Shown: positions 32,741 to 42,516, counted from the stretch's first letter. The stretch is DNA of 64,000 nucleotides from Isochrysis galbana (GCA_018136815.1 CM030938.1:248001-312000); one strand, 5' to 3'. The notes: generated by a model not told the origin, from the sequence alone. Made by a program: numbers and translations.

Positions 32741-32960
32741 GTTCAACGTCAATTTCTGTAGTCTTCAATATTTGTATACTAAAAAATCGAATTTCGCGTT
32801 CGAATTCTTAATATTTATGCTAGGGGCCTATTAGATAGTGACCATATTAGCTGCCTGGGCGCAAAAAATACAGATCAGGGTGCTACTTTGACCTAGTTAT
32901 GACAAGGTGAAGTCGTTGTCTTTAAGACTACCGGTAGTCTTCGTTGCGCCCCTTCAACCG

Positions 32961-33509
32961 CAAGGGGAGGCCATGAGCCATCCTCCTTGTCCCCTCCACA
33001 CCACAAGCCATCGGCTCACCATGGAGGGTGAGCGAGGCAAGGGGGGAGATGAGGTCCGAGCGCTCCGCATGCGGGCAAGAAGGCGCCGGGCGCCGGATGA
33101 ATGCGGGCAGGTGGGCAGGGTCCATAGGGACCCACCCAGTCCCGTGCAGCAGCTCCATATCGCGGTGGCGCCCATGAGGCAACCACCGCGGCTTGGGCGA
33201 GGCAGAGCGCCATCGCCGATCGCATCGCCAATCGTATATCGCCGGATAAGATTCTTTCTACATTCACGCGCACGCACATTCACACAAACGCGCGCAAAAC
33301 TAATAGTAACAAAGTAAGAGCGCGCGGGGAAATTTCTGTGCCGCAAGAATGCCCCGCGCGGACTCGAAACGGCCGCGAGGGAGAAGTGAGAAGCAGAGAC
33401 CTCAGTATAAACATACAGAGGTTAGAATGAGCATCCACGATGCATGAGATGGATGTATCCATGATAGATATGCATCTATGATGCACATCTCATGGATGTA
33501 TCCATGATA
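32961..33509. repeat. Dispersed repeat, copy 2 of the block at 5604-6190
   Basis: Starts CAAGGGGAGGCCATGAGCCA and ends TCATGGATGTATCCATGAT with only scattered differences from copy 1. It lies directly upstream of the tyrosine-recombinase remnant. Confidence 0.85.
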
Positions 33510-33571
33510 CGCACCTCACAGACGCTCCTTCTTTCTCAGTTATACTCGCCTTCCTTTTTATGGGCAGACAA
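33510..33571 (+). pseudogene. 5' piece of the tyrosine-recombinase pseudogene
   Basis: The frame here (ending in SPSFLWADK across the target site) resumes in the correct register at 34552 once the element at 33572-34535 and one TSD copy are disregarded. Its own 5' end abuts the dispersed repeat at 33509. Confidence 0.55.
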
Positions 33572-34535
33572 CAACTAAGTTTATACTTGGACACGATGGA
33601 GCGCGCCGACGCGACTCCCCTCTCCTTCGGGCCCCCCACCGAGGGCGCCCCCCCAGCGCCCATGGAGCAGCCGCTGATGAAGCGGCCGCGTCCGCACGCA
33701 GAGGCCGAGCAGGTGTGTGCGACTACGGTCGCGCCGCACGGCCCGTGGCCCCGGCCACACCACCCTTGGCAGCCATGCTGGCCTCCCTCATGGGGAGCAG
33801 CAGGCTGCTGGCAGCTCCCCAACAAGACCAGGCCTCAGCAGCCACTCCTCCACTGGGCATGCCTTATGGCAGAGGCCCCTCTCGCCCTGGCAAGGGCCGC
33901 GCTGCTCCGGCAGCGCGGCCCACGGCCGGGTGGCCCCTATGGGCACAACACACAATCCAATGCTGAAAGCAACATACGCTTCAGAGGCACCCCCTCAGAC
34001 ACACTCCACCACACGCACAAGACACACGCACACGCCCCCCCTGGGGACAACAACGACAACTCACCCCCACCCTATGCCCCCACGCACACAACACTGACCA
34101 CGGTCTCCCCCGCCCACGCCCCACAGGACCAAGAATCAGACAATGAAAACGACATCACAGACTCCGACGCATCCTTCGAGCTCTCGTTCCATCAAACCGG
34201 CGACATCATCCTCCAAGACACGACGGCGTATGCCACACCCGCCGACCCGCCCAGCCCCAACCCTCGGGAACACAGAGGCACGCCGCCCATCACCAAGGTT
34301 CTAAAAGAAGCAATATAGAAACCGGTAGCCCGATGGTACAGGAGGAAGGAGGGAAAGACACCTATCGGGGACCGGTGCACACCGTCTGCTACAGGAAACC
34401 CCACCCACCCAGCCCCTAGGTAGAGCACGAGGGACGGGCCGCAAGGCAGGTGGCGGGGAGTTGAGAGTGGCGGGCGAGGCCGCAATCGTTAGAGTGCAGA
34501 GTCGCGCGCGCGGCGTGAATATTAAGAAGTTTTTT
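33572..34535 (+). mobile_element. Retroposon copy R3 with 16-bp TSD, inserted in a recombinase gene
   Basis: Flanked by TTTTATGGGCAGACAA at 33556-33571 and 34536-34551. It starts CAACTAAGTTTATACTTGGAC and ends GCGTGAATATTAAGAAGTTTTTTTT. The 3' quarter has CCCCTAGGTAGAGCACGAGGG and GCCGCAAGGCAGG, shared with 39735-39860 and 53990-54120. It carries the most complete ORF of the family. Confidence 0.9.
33597..34318 (+). CDS. Retroposon-encoded Pro/His-rich protein
   Basis: ATG at 33597, 25 bases inside the element, gives about 240 residues: MERADATPLSFGPP at the start, a Pro/Trp/His-rich middle, an acidic stretch (QDQESDNENDITDSDASFELSF), and a stop at 34316-34318. The first 12 codons recur in the fragment at 4669. 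No reverse transcriptase, endonuclease or zinc knuckle is visible, so it resembles a non-autonomous or ORF1-like product. Whether it is translated is unknown. Confidence 0.4.
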
Positions 34536-34551
34536 TTTTATGGGCAGACAA

Positions 34552-35101
34552 GATTCGACCATCGACCACCTTGCTCGCATCGTCGGACTTCGGCATTGAC
34601 TCCTCATACTTGTGGTTACGCCTGACAGAAAAGCAGCGTAAGCACGTGTCCACGCGAAGGATCGTGCGTATACCAGTCGCCCCTCCGCCCTCTCACAACG
34701 TCCCGTCAGCGATCCCACAGATTGTCCGCCTGGCACAAATGTACATGTCCGCCAAGGCTAGGCTCGGCAAACCTACTCGATACCTCTTCCAGCTGCCACA
34801 TGAATGGCCTCCCACGACAGCATCCATGTCTGCTTAGGTGGCGCAAGCTTTGCGTCAATGCGGCATCTCAGCGCCGAAAGGCTTCGCATACCTCGGACAC
34901 TCTATTCGCTCGGGGGCGTCGTCGGCGGCCGAGGCCATCAAGGTTCCACGGGTTCGTGGCGATTGGTTAGGCGGCTGGGCACCTGGCACCTCGACCAGAG
35001 CCAAACATTACATAGACCCGACGGTGGGCCCTTGCAGAGAAGCCGTCGCTGTACTCAGCTGGCTACTGGATCATGAGTACGAAGTCCATGACCAGTGCTA
35101 A
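34552..35101 (+). pseudogene. Tyrosine recombinase (DIRS/Crypton-like) with one nonsense codon
   Basis: The frame reads through WLRLTEKQRKH and RIVRIPVAPPP to a TAG at 34835-34837, then continues in the same frame to a TAA at 35099. After the TAG come the C-terminal catalytic motifs: YLGHSIRSGASSAAEAIKV (Arg box), GDWLGGWAPGT (His/Trp position) and KHYIDPTV with the nucleophilic Tyr. This order is typical of tyrosine recombinases from eukaryotic mobile elements, which move by a circular intermediate. The gene is broken twice: by the 0.96-kb insertion at 33572-34535 and by the stop. No flanking repeats of the parent element were recognised. Confidence 0.7.
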
Positions 35102-35307
35102 TCCTTCTTTAGTCGCAGCCGCGTACCTTGCTTCTCCAGGGTGTGGATGGCAAACACATCTATTCCGGGCTAGCTAGTCAGTGTGCACTTGGTTCCGTTT
35201 GCTGCTGCGCGCGGAACAACCCTTCCGCGAGCGTTGCGACCGAACGAAGGGGAAGGGAGGGGGATCAGCGCACAGCGGCGGGCCCGGCAGAGCCTTGCAG
35301 GCTCTCC

Positions 35308-36220
35308 ATGCCCATGAATCGTGTTCGCCCATCGGCTGATGTGGGCGACGCGGTCCAGAGCGAACAGCAGCAGCTCTTCACGTTGCGGCAGCCACGATGC
35401 TCTCAGTGCGGGCCGATTGGCGCCTTCCTCGCAATCTCCATGCTGCTCCTTCCGATCCTCATCTTTGTGGTTTCCGCACTTTTTGCACTGCCCTTCTGGG
35501 CAGTGGAGTGTGCAGACGATGCACACCTCTGCGACTTCTACGAATGGTGAGACACGCGCTCTATGTGCCAGCACCACCGGCCTTTTGTTGTGCACACCGC
35601 TATGTACCACACACCTCATAGGGACCTGGATGTGCGCGCGCAGGTTCAAGTATATCTGCGGTAATCTCGTGGGACTCGGCAATCCACTGACGAGCATTTC
35701 GCCCGCTTCTGGCCATTGGGTGTCAGAGATTTTTGATCTTGTAATATCGACGTGGAGTATGGCTTTTGCAGCGCTGATTTATGGGTTAGTGGGAGCCTTG
35801 GGATTTGTGAACTTCGCATCGCGTTTCATTGACGATGGGCTTTCTGCTCGCGTGCGAAGATTGGTTCTCCTCCGAAAGAAAAGAGTGGGTTGGTCAGGGC
35901 ACAGGAGTAATGTCACCATCGAGAATTTCGTAGGACAAGCGAAAAGCACGTCTCCACAGGGATGTGAAGAGGGCACCTTGGGGCAGAAGTTTGCAGAGGC
36001 AGATCCCAGCATGAGTGGTTTCATGTCTCCACAATGCGCGACTGACATCTTGGATCGCGTTGTCGCTTACAAAAGCAAGAACATTACGACTGAGCAACAA
36101 GGAAAGCTGGGGCCACTGGATCTCAACCCGCTCATCTCTCAGCTTGGTGAGCAGGTCCGAGCGTTCGAGAGAAGAAAGGCGGCCGTTCACGATCACGTTT
36201 CCCAGTATGGAAAGAGTTGA
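35308..36220 (+). CDS. Two-exon protein with two membrane segments, unknown function
   Basis: Model join(35308-35546, 35644-36220), 271 residues. The GT-AG intron 35547-35643 splits the Trp codon of YEW|FKY; without splicing a stop follows at once. Exon 1 has a hydrophobic helix (IGAFLAISMLLLPILIFVVSALFAL); exon 2 a second (FDLVISTWSMAFAALIYGLVGALGFVNFA), followed by a basic, soluble C-terminal half. The extramembrane loop between them has three Cys (VECADDAHLCDFYEW, YICG), possibly disulfide-bonded. The ATG at 35308 is the first in frame; a second at 35314 is equally possible. I recognise no family. Confidence 0.65.
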
Positions 36221-36525
36221 CGAATCGCAGTTGTGTATCTAAGTACACATGTGCACACCAGTATACTCGCACTTGATGACCGGTGGTGTGCAGACTACAT
36301 CTGGTGAGGGAGGAGAGTTGACCACCAAAACGTATCTCGTCCAGAGGATGGAGAAGCTATAGCATACGTACGTTTATCGTGTGTCCACTGTATGCATCTA
36401 GTTTGGTGTTGGCCATTGTAACATTTCACCACAGCGATAGGCAGTTTATAATTCCAGGTAGGGGTTTTCTCCTTCTACGTTTTTCAGAATTCAGAAAAAT
36501 CCACCGGCGTGAGCGCGATCGTTAG
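36221..36525. other. 3' flank of the membrane-protein gene
   Basis: No coding signal or clear repeat; moderately AT-rich. Confidence 0.35.
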
Positions 36526-36526
36526 G

Positions 36527-36660
36527 CGAGAAGCGTTCAATCATCACCACCCAACATGTAGAAATAGCGTTCAATCAGCACCACCCAACATGTGGAAAAG
36601 CGTTCAATCATCACCACTCAACATGTGGAAAAGCGTTCAATTATCACCACTCACCACTCA
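36527..36660. repeat. Tandem repeat, unit about 35 bp
   Basis: Four units of GCGTTCAATCATCACCAC(C/T)CAACATGTGGAAAA, slightly diverged. A further unit (AACATGTGGAAAAGCGTTCATCATCACCA) lies at 37164-37192, on the far side of the TIR element, so the element sits inside the array. Confidence 0.85.
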
Positions 36661-36668
36661 ATATATTA

Positions 36669-37161
36669 GGGCGGTCAAGCAGGGTTTTTTACTTTTTATT
36701 TAACAATAATGGGGGGGAGGGACGTTTTTTGACCATTCTCCAACCAAAGCCCACCACAAAAGTCCCAGGGGGGCCACCTGTCGCCACGAAAGTCTTCGCT
36801 AGGAAATGGTGCGATTCTTCTCCCCCCTCGCGGCGCGCCCGGCAGCGTGCGCGCCCGGCTGTGGCTAGCTGAGGCGCGCTGTACTGGGGACGCGTCGATC
36901 AGCGGCCCGACGCTCGCCCGCTCTCGCGTCGGCCGTCGGCCCTCCGTGATAGTTATTTGTGGCTTGTTCGCGCGTTTTCATGTTACGCATCGCTGTGGGA
37001 GCTACCGTGGGGGGTCTGGGGCCCAAAGGGCACCGGATATGTGCTAGTTACACCTATCCAGTCACCACATCCAAAAATCTCGTTATGAATCCTCAATCTT
37101 GACTTGGTCAATTTCAATTTTCACCCTTAGTAGAAAAGTTAAAATAGCTGTTTGACCGCCC
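36669..37161. mobile_element. Short TIR element (MITE-like) of the GGGCGGTCAAACA family
   Basis: The left end GGGCGGTCAAGCAGGG at 36669 and right end CTGTTTGACCGCCC at 37161 are inverted repeats. The right side carries the full ordered set of inner blocks (CCTCAATCTTGACTTGGTCAATTTC, TTTTCACCCTTAG, AAAAGTTAAAATAG). About 490 bp, no ORF of note. This is the only copy in the window with both ends in place. The target-site duplication is unclear. Confidence 0.75.
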
Positions 37162-37224
37162 CAAACATGTGGAAAAGCGTTCATCATCACCATCGACACT
37201 CACACGTAATTATCATAGCCCCAG

Positions 37225-37312
37225 AGGACTAGCAAAGGCAGCTCAAGGGGCAGTGGAGGTTGGGCTCAGCCTCAGGTCCCCCTGCCCCCTGCCTCTCCCA
37301 CGCACGACTCCG
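37225..37312 (-). repeat. Retroposon body fragment, reverse orientation
   Basis: GCAAAGGCAGCTCAAGGGGCAGTGGAGG and CCTGCCTCTCCCACGC are the reverse complement of the conserved body text at 60345-60425. Confidence 0.55.
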
Positions 37313-38031
37313 AGGACGAGCTGTTCGTCGGCGACAAGTTATCGCAGGTGAACTTGCGGCACGTTTGTTCGACCCGGGTGAACTGCGTCCTTCCAACGGG
37401 CGTCTTGCGCAAGGCTTTATGAGCAAACAAATGCCTGCACATCTTTGGATGCCAGAGACATGGGTGAAGATTGCGGAGGCGGAGTATAAACGCTTACTGC
37501 GGCTCGCCTCCCTCACGCTAGCCCGCAAGTCTGATTCCGGTAAGCCGCGTGAGGCGGCCCCCCCTGCCAAGCGCAGCAAGAAGGAGCAAAGCCCGCCACA
37601 GCTCTTCAAACGGAAAAGCGTGGCTACATCCTCGACAGCAAATGCAAATGCTGCAACGCGCAACGCCGGGCGTGCGTGCTCCGATGTTTCAACGACGCTT
37701 GAGGTTGAGGACGAAGTGAACGCGGAAATCGTGAAGTGGGGTAGCATTAGCGATGCAACTATCGCTCAATACATCGATGCGAGCGGTCTACTCAATGAGT
37801 GCGCTATGATGTATGCCCTCCTTCGTCAACAGTTCCCTCTGTCTGCACTATTTCGTCTTCAAGCAGCTTGCCGGGCATCTGCCACATGAGGCCAACACGG
37901 AGCAAACCTTCTCAACGGGTGGAGTGCTGAGCGATCCGCATATGTGCCCCACTCACCTTGGCCGTCTCGTATATCTTAGTCTTAGGAAGAACTATCATTT
38001 GTATGAGCACAACATCTCCAATAAGCAATAA
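37313..38031 (+). pseudogene. hAT-like transposase C-terminal fragment, frameshifted
   Basis: One frame to 37889 encodes a basic linker and then MMYALLRQQFPLSALF. Around 37850 the homology continues in another frame as HYFVFKQLAGHLPHEANTEQTFSTGGVLSDPHM and HLGRLVYLSLRKNY, ending at 38031. The combination FP-x-L, A/EQTFS and VLSDPHM is the C-terminal dimerisation region of hAT transposases. The catalytic N-terminal two thirds are absent, so this is a dead fragment. Confidence 0.6.
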
Positions 38032-38156
38032 GACGATGTGGGACATTTACATTTACATCGATCTCTATGGAAAAAAAGACGGCAATCTCGGTGCGTGGGA
38101 TGAAGACAACACGCAACACCACGTGCGAGAGAGACGTAATAGTCCGCCCACCAGCC

Positions 38157-38386
38157 ACACGACCACACTAGACCAACAAAAGGCCTGCCCGGAACCCGCA
38201 CTCTGAACCAGGCTCGTGGCTGAGTCGAACCCCAGATACCGAAGACAAAGGAATGAAGGGGGGAAGGGGAGGAGGCGGAGGGAAGGGAAGTTAAGGGCGA
38301 TGTCAGAAGGGATGGGGATGGGGAAGTACCCTAGTATAGTAGGTGCGTGTGTAGCCCAGAATCTTCAGATGTTGTTTTAAAGCCCT
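38157..38386. repeat. Dispersed repeat D, copy 3, reverse and truncated
   Basis: AAGGCCTGCCCGGAACCCGCACTCTGAACCAGGC, CGAACCCCAGATACCGAAGACAAAGGAATGA and GTGTAGCCCAGAATCTTCAGATGTTGTTTT are the reverse complement of the corresponding parts of copies 1 and 2. Confidence 0.75.
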
Positions 38387-38449
38387 GACTAGAGTAGGCT
38401 AGTCATACATAGAGGCCTGATTAGCCTTCTGACTATAGTCTTGATCGGA

Positions 38450-38990
38450 ATCAAAAAAAAAACCTTTTAAAATTCTCGCCTCGCGCGTGGCACTGGGTCG
38501 CATATCCGTAGCCACGCCCATACCCCTTCCTCTCCCTCATTTCCCGCCTTGCGGCAACTCCCCTTGTGCTCTACTTGGGGCCCGGGTCCTGCGGGGTTCA
38601 CGGTTTGGGCGGAGTGCGCCTGCCCTCAGCGGTGCGTGCACGCCTTCCTCCTACGCCGCTGAGTGACATGCATATCCTAGATGCTTTTTGGTCTGCGTCG
38701 TTATCTATGTCGTATTTTTGTTCGTGCCATGGCTGCTGTCGGTCCCGTGTCCTTGTTTCCGATTGCATAGGAATGCCTCGCTGCTTTAGGCGAGCCTCTC
38801 AGCGAGGTCAAGCGCCTGTGCCACGAGGCTGAAGCTCTCGCCCAATTGTAGTCTACCTTTCTCATTCACAGTAAACGCGGGGGCGCTGTGTTCAGTAGGT
38901 TTTTTGAGTTTTGGTTTCCTTCCTTGGGCAGCCTTGCGGGTGCGCATGTGGCTGTGAGAGCCTGGTATAGCGAGACCTCTCACCAAGGTG
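38450..38990 (-). mobile_element. Retroposon 3' part with C-terminal coding remnant, reverse orientation
   Basis: On the minus strand, a frame ending FTVNEKGRLQLGESFSLVAQ and then ALDLAERLA plus stop (stop near 38786) is followed by about 330 nt of 3' UTR. The UTR contains CCCCAAGTAGAGCACAAGGGGAGTTGCCGCAAGGC and ends GGCGAGAATTTTAAAAGGTTTTTTTTTT at 38450. A near-identical arrangement stands on the plus strand at 53690-54120. The 5' limit is not defined. Confidence 0.65.
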
Positions 38991-39052
38991 GTAAACCTCA
39001 CTAGTGTGGCTTCTATGACTGGTATGTAATGATACTTGTACGACTCAAATTC

Positions 39053-39094
39053 CCAGTGCCACGAGTGAGGCGAGAATATTAAAATGTTTTTTTT
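39053..39094 (+). mobile_element. Minimal 42-bp retroposon copy R5
   Basis: CCAGTGCCACGAGTGAGGCGAGAATATTAAAATG plus T-run lies between TGTACGACTCAAATTC at 39037-39052 and 39095-39110. Only the last ~40 bases of the element were inserted, the pattern of extreme 5' truncation during reverse transcription. Confidence 0.88.
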
Positions 39095-39110
39095 TGTACG
39101 ACTCAAATTC

Positions 39111-39590
39111 AACTCTATAGAAGTCTCTAAGTATATATTTCCACGCTAGTATATATAGCGTCTTTAAGCTGTCGGGGGTGCTCTCGCCAGGGTACGCGAA
39201 AAGTCTATCTTTGATTTGTTGTGCGTGCGACCTTCCGGGGCTAGGCGTGTAGTTGGTGATGGCGTCTACACGACAGCGGAGTATGATACTGAGTATGCCT
39301 CGAAGACCCCTTGCATGCTACGCAGAGCCATGGTGGCAACCTGTTCGGTGCCAGTGCTCGCCACCCAGCGCACTCGCGCGGGCGTGGTTTGGATGGGCTG
39401 GATGGACTTTGAGAGGGCTCTCTGACGAGGCCTTTGAGAGGCCTTGGGCGGCGTGGGGCGTCCCAGGTGGGGCGCAGTGGCGAGGGTCGCTTTGGGCTCG
39501 GGAGCGGTCGCGGCACGCTCCATAGGTCAAACTATAACTGGTTTTCTTCATGTTGCTGCATGTACTACGGGCATTCTCATTCTTGCTCCT
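39111..39590. other. Intergenic, no recognised gene
   Basis: Open frames on both strands of 70-110 codons have no known domain. The sequence is the 3' flank of the minus-strand nucleotidyltransferase gene. Confidence 0.35.
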
Positions 39591-39606
39591 TAGTGTCAAT
39601 GGCCCG

Positions 39607-39861
39607 CACCACCACAACATCCGGGTACCGATCCCAAAGAAACAAGCCATCTAGCGGCACCGGAGGAAGGCGAGAACCGTACCGCTAGGGGCAAATGCAG
39701 GTGCACCCCGCTCGACCCGTCACCCCCACAACCTGAGCCCCTAAGTAGAGGACAAGGGGAGGTGCCGCAAGGCGGGTGGTGAGGGAAAGAAGGGGTATGG
39801 GCGTGGCTACAGGTGGGAGCCCCAAGGCCACGCGTGAGGCGAGACTTCAAAACAAAAAAAT
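39607..39861 (+). mobile_element. Retroposon copy R6 inserted at the stop codon of a host gene
   Basis: Flanked by TAGTGTCAATGGCCCG (39591-39606) and TAATGTCAATGGCCCG (39862-39877), one mismatch. It is 5' truncated to 255 bp: it holds CCCCTAAGTAGAGGACAAGGGGAGGTGCCGCAAGGC and ends CACGCGTGAGGCGAGACTTCAAAACAAAAAAAT. The right TSD contains the stop codon of the minus-strand gene at 39867-40898. Confidence 0.82.
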
Positions 39862-39866
39862 TAATG

Positions 39867-40898
39867 TCAATGGCCCGGCGCTCGATTTTCCGTAGGACAA
39901 TACATTCCCCAAATTTCTGTTTCCATCCCGGCCGGCACAAGCCCTGCGAGAGAAAGCTTAGCATCGCCCGGTGATCTGCACCGTTCACATGCCTCTCGTA
40001 CGAGCGTGGAGGAGATGTGTGCGAACGTAGGATCAGCTTGTAGGAACACAGTCCGGATAGGCCATCGCAAGCCCAATGCTAGCGGCCCAACTTGATTCAA
40101 CAAGTGAAGGAATCGTTCCTCCCGTCCATCTTTTCCCCAGCTACGAATGCCACGAAAAAGCTTGCTGATGCCATGCTGAAACGCCCAGCGCCAAATGTAT
40201 CCTGTCACAACATGCACCTCCACATCTGGCAGGCCCTCTTTCGAGCACATCGATCGGAGCAATTCTGCCCGTTGCTTGGGAGATACAGCATACTTCTTTT
40301 TCGCGTTAACCCCTATTACGACGTGTATACGACGATAACCACGACGTCGCAGGTATTTGAGCATTGCCAAATGACCCATGTGGGGAGGGTTGAGAGAGCC
40401 GGCAAGGGCACAAGCTTCCCTCTCAACCGAGATCTCTGCTCCGTGGTCTGGCTCAGATCCATCTACACCCATCGCCTCAATCGTAGGATTCAGCACAGGA
40501 AAGAGCAAGATGCCCAAGAACAGAAGGAAGGCAAGCAGAGCGAGGAGACATGCCTCGAACTCCATGCCACACTTGCTGGGGACGCCAAGACACGCCTGTG
40601 AGCCAGAGAGCGTACGCCGCTCACTCTTATCTTTGTGAATTGCTGCTGGATGCCGCTGCAAGCTCGCCTCGACGATGAGGATGAGCGACAGGCGACCCGG
40701 CTCGTGGGGAAGCGGCTGGCGACGGTGTTGGCTGAGCTCTCGCTCGCTGCACGGCGCCGGGTCAGGCGGCGGGGGCGCTGACGACGGCAGGGAAGACTCG
40801 TCGTATTCATAGTCACCTCGAGGCCGGGCCATGTGAAAAGCGCGGAGGTGCGCAAGAGCAGGATCGTGAGAAGGGTCCATTTTCATCTCTCCAGGCAT
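39867..40898 (-). CDS. Membrane-anchored cytidylyltransferase-like nucleotidyltransferase
   Basis: 343 residues on the minus strand. Residues about 112-135 form a membrane helix (FEACLLALLAFLLFLGILLF). The C-terminal part has the CTP_transf_like/CoaD-NadD fold signatures: ALAGSLNPPHMGHLAML (HxGH nucleotide-binding motif), then VVIGVNAKKKYAVSPKQR, and near the end ADPTFAHISSTLVREACE (ISSTxxR motif). Relatives transfer AMP or CMP to phosphopantetheine, nicotinate mononucleotide or polar head-group precursors; the substrate here cannot be told. The N-terminal 100 residues are Pro/Ser-rich and could include a retained in-frame intron (GTCGCC to CTCACAG near 40592-40695). The stop codon lies within a retroposon target-site duplication. 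Confidence 0.75.
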   Translation of the reverse strand: MPGEMKMDPSHDPALAHLRAFHMARPRGDYEYDESSLPSSAPPPPDPAPCSERELSQHRRQPLPHEPGRLSLILIVEASLQRHPAAIHKDKSERRTLSGSQACLGVPSKCGMEFEACLLALLAFLLFLGILLFPVLNPTIEAMGVDGSEPDHGAEISVEREACALAGSLNPPHMGHLAMLKYLRRRGYRRIHVVIGVNAKKKYAVSPKQRAELLRSMCSKEGLPDVEVHVVTGYIWRWAFQHGISKLFRGIRSWGKDGREERFLHLLNQVGPLALGLRWPIRTVFLQADPTFAHISSTLVREACERCRSPGDAKLSLAGLVPAGMETEIWGMYCPTENRAPGH

Positions 40899-40974
40899 CC
40901 GTCACAGCGGACGGCGGGCCCTACATGTGAAACACAGGAACAGTGTCTTTTTTCGGAGGCCCAAAACATATGTT

Positions 40975-41270
40975 ACCCCCCAGGAGCCAACGCCCCCCAG
41001 GAGCTATCGGGGGCCCCCAGGAGCTATCGGGGGGGAATTTTCTCCCGATCGCCAACAGCCCCACCGAGAGCTATCGGGGGACCGAGGAAATCCCCCAAGA
41101 GCTATTGGGAGATTTTACGTCCCCCGGGGAGCTATCGCGTTTTAAGGTCGGCCCCCAATAGCTATCGGGGGCGAAAGGCGGCCCCCGATAGCTATTGGGA
41201 TTGGGGGGAAAACGATGGGCGCCAATAGCTATTGGGGGAAAACGACGGGCGCCGATAGCTATCGAGAAGG
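40975..41270. repeat. Array of AGCTAT(C/T)GGGGG palindromic units
   Basis: At least nine units centred on AGCTAT occur in 300 bp, many of the form CCCCC(A/G)ATAGCTATCGGGGG or CCCCAGGAGCTATCGGGGG, at irregular spacing of about 20-40 bp. Read in frame on + they give a PRSYRG-type peptide repeat, but frame is not kept. The array ends in AGAAGGTGCAACTCGAGGTTCCCTTTTTTT, a string also found at 59561-59590. Confidence 0.88.
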
Positions 41271-42516
41271 TGCAACTCGAGGTTCCCTTTTTTTGTCCAA
41301 CCAAACCTGAGGTTGCACCCTCTCGGGGGGCTGTCCTCGAGCCCCCAGGCGCTATTCCCTCCCGTAAGCTGTCACAGGGTGCCTGTCCCATTTCGCTGGC
41401 AGTCTGTCGCATTCGCGAATCGACGCTCGCTAGGCTTCTCTCTTCTCTTCGTTCGGTATTTATCGTTATAATTCTCTCGTTCTCGTTCTCGGTCAAAAAC
41501 TTCGCGTGGACGCCTAGGATCTAGGGTTCTGGAGCGCCCTCTCTCTTTCTCTCGAAGAGAAGGGAAGTTCCCCCACCTTTCTTCCTCCCAGGCGCCTCGC
41601 AAAAGGTTTAATTCGCTATCTCCTCGCGTTTCTTTACCTGTTTCTGGGGGCAATCAGGTTTGGTTTGCCATCTCCCCTTGGAGATCGATTTAGGTTCGCT
41701 GCTTGGGTGAGGGAATCTTTCTCCTTGGTCCTTGGTTTGCCATCTCCCCTTGGAGATTGATTTAGATTCGCTGCTTTGGTTTTTGGTTATCTTTCCCCTT
41801 GATGCAAGTTGCATGAAAGCCCTTGGTCCCGTTGGTTTTTGGTTTTCTCCTCCCTTGGTTGCTACTCAGTGTTGCTCGATAGAAACGTCTAGAAGGTCCA
41901 CGCTCAACAGCAAGATTTCTTCGGTTGCAAGGATATCTCGCTGCTATCTGTATCCAAAGTGATCGCCGCGGTTGCGCGACATAACGTTCCTCTTCGACTT
42001 TCCGCCTTGGTGGGAAATCCAAAGCGAAGACACGCTCCGACCGTCGCTGCGGAATCTCTCTCTCTCTCGCTCTCTCTCTCCGTTAGCGGCCGCGGCTCCG
42101 ATACTCGAAATAATCGCAATGGAGATCGGTCCCACCAGGGACGCACCGACCACACCAGGGAGCCGCCTCCTAAGTTGGAGGGTGGACTCCCACCTCTCGA
42201 CGCACCGCCATCGCAAAAGAGCCGCCGCTGCGCGCCACCTGCGGACAACCTCGGCCATCCCGAGGGAGCCAAATGGGATTTGGAATCTTGGCGTAATGCT
42301 AAGGTTAAGGTAGATTTCGTACCCGATGTCGCGCTACTGTGTCCGCCGCCTCTCTCCTATCTCAAGCGCGCGATCGACAATCCAGCCAAGTGGCTCAAGC
42401 TGGTTCCAGTTCCAGTTCCGAGCCATCGAATGTTTCGAGCGTCGCCGCGATTGATATAGAGTGGCGGCCGTGGCTAGGGTCGCCCCGCTCGTCGTTAGTC
42501 CGTCCGTCCCGCTCGG
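41271..42516. other. Repeat-rich region with a 45-bp tandem duplication and an unrecognised ORF
   Basis: TTGGTTTGCCATCTCCCCTTGGAGAT(C/T)GATTTAG(G/A)TTCGCTGCTT occurs twice, at 41659-41704 and 41729-41777. A plus frame at 41959-42459 (GGLPPLDAPPSQKSRRCAPP, WDLESWRNAKVKVDFVPDVALL) looks partly protein-like but matches nothing I know. It lies upstream of the RNRWRVWTA segment and may be the 5' part of the same retroposon. Confidence 0.4.

Noticed and set aside
36527..36660. CRISPR-like array
   Set aside because: The units are head-to-tail tandem repeats without unique spacers, in eukaryotic DNA.
40975..41228. Repeat protein with PRSYRG units
   Set aside because: The frame is not maintained through the array and the DNA palindromes explain the repeated peptide.
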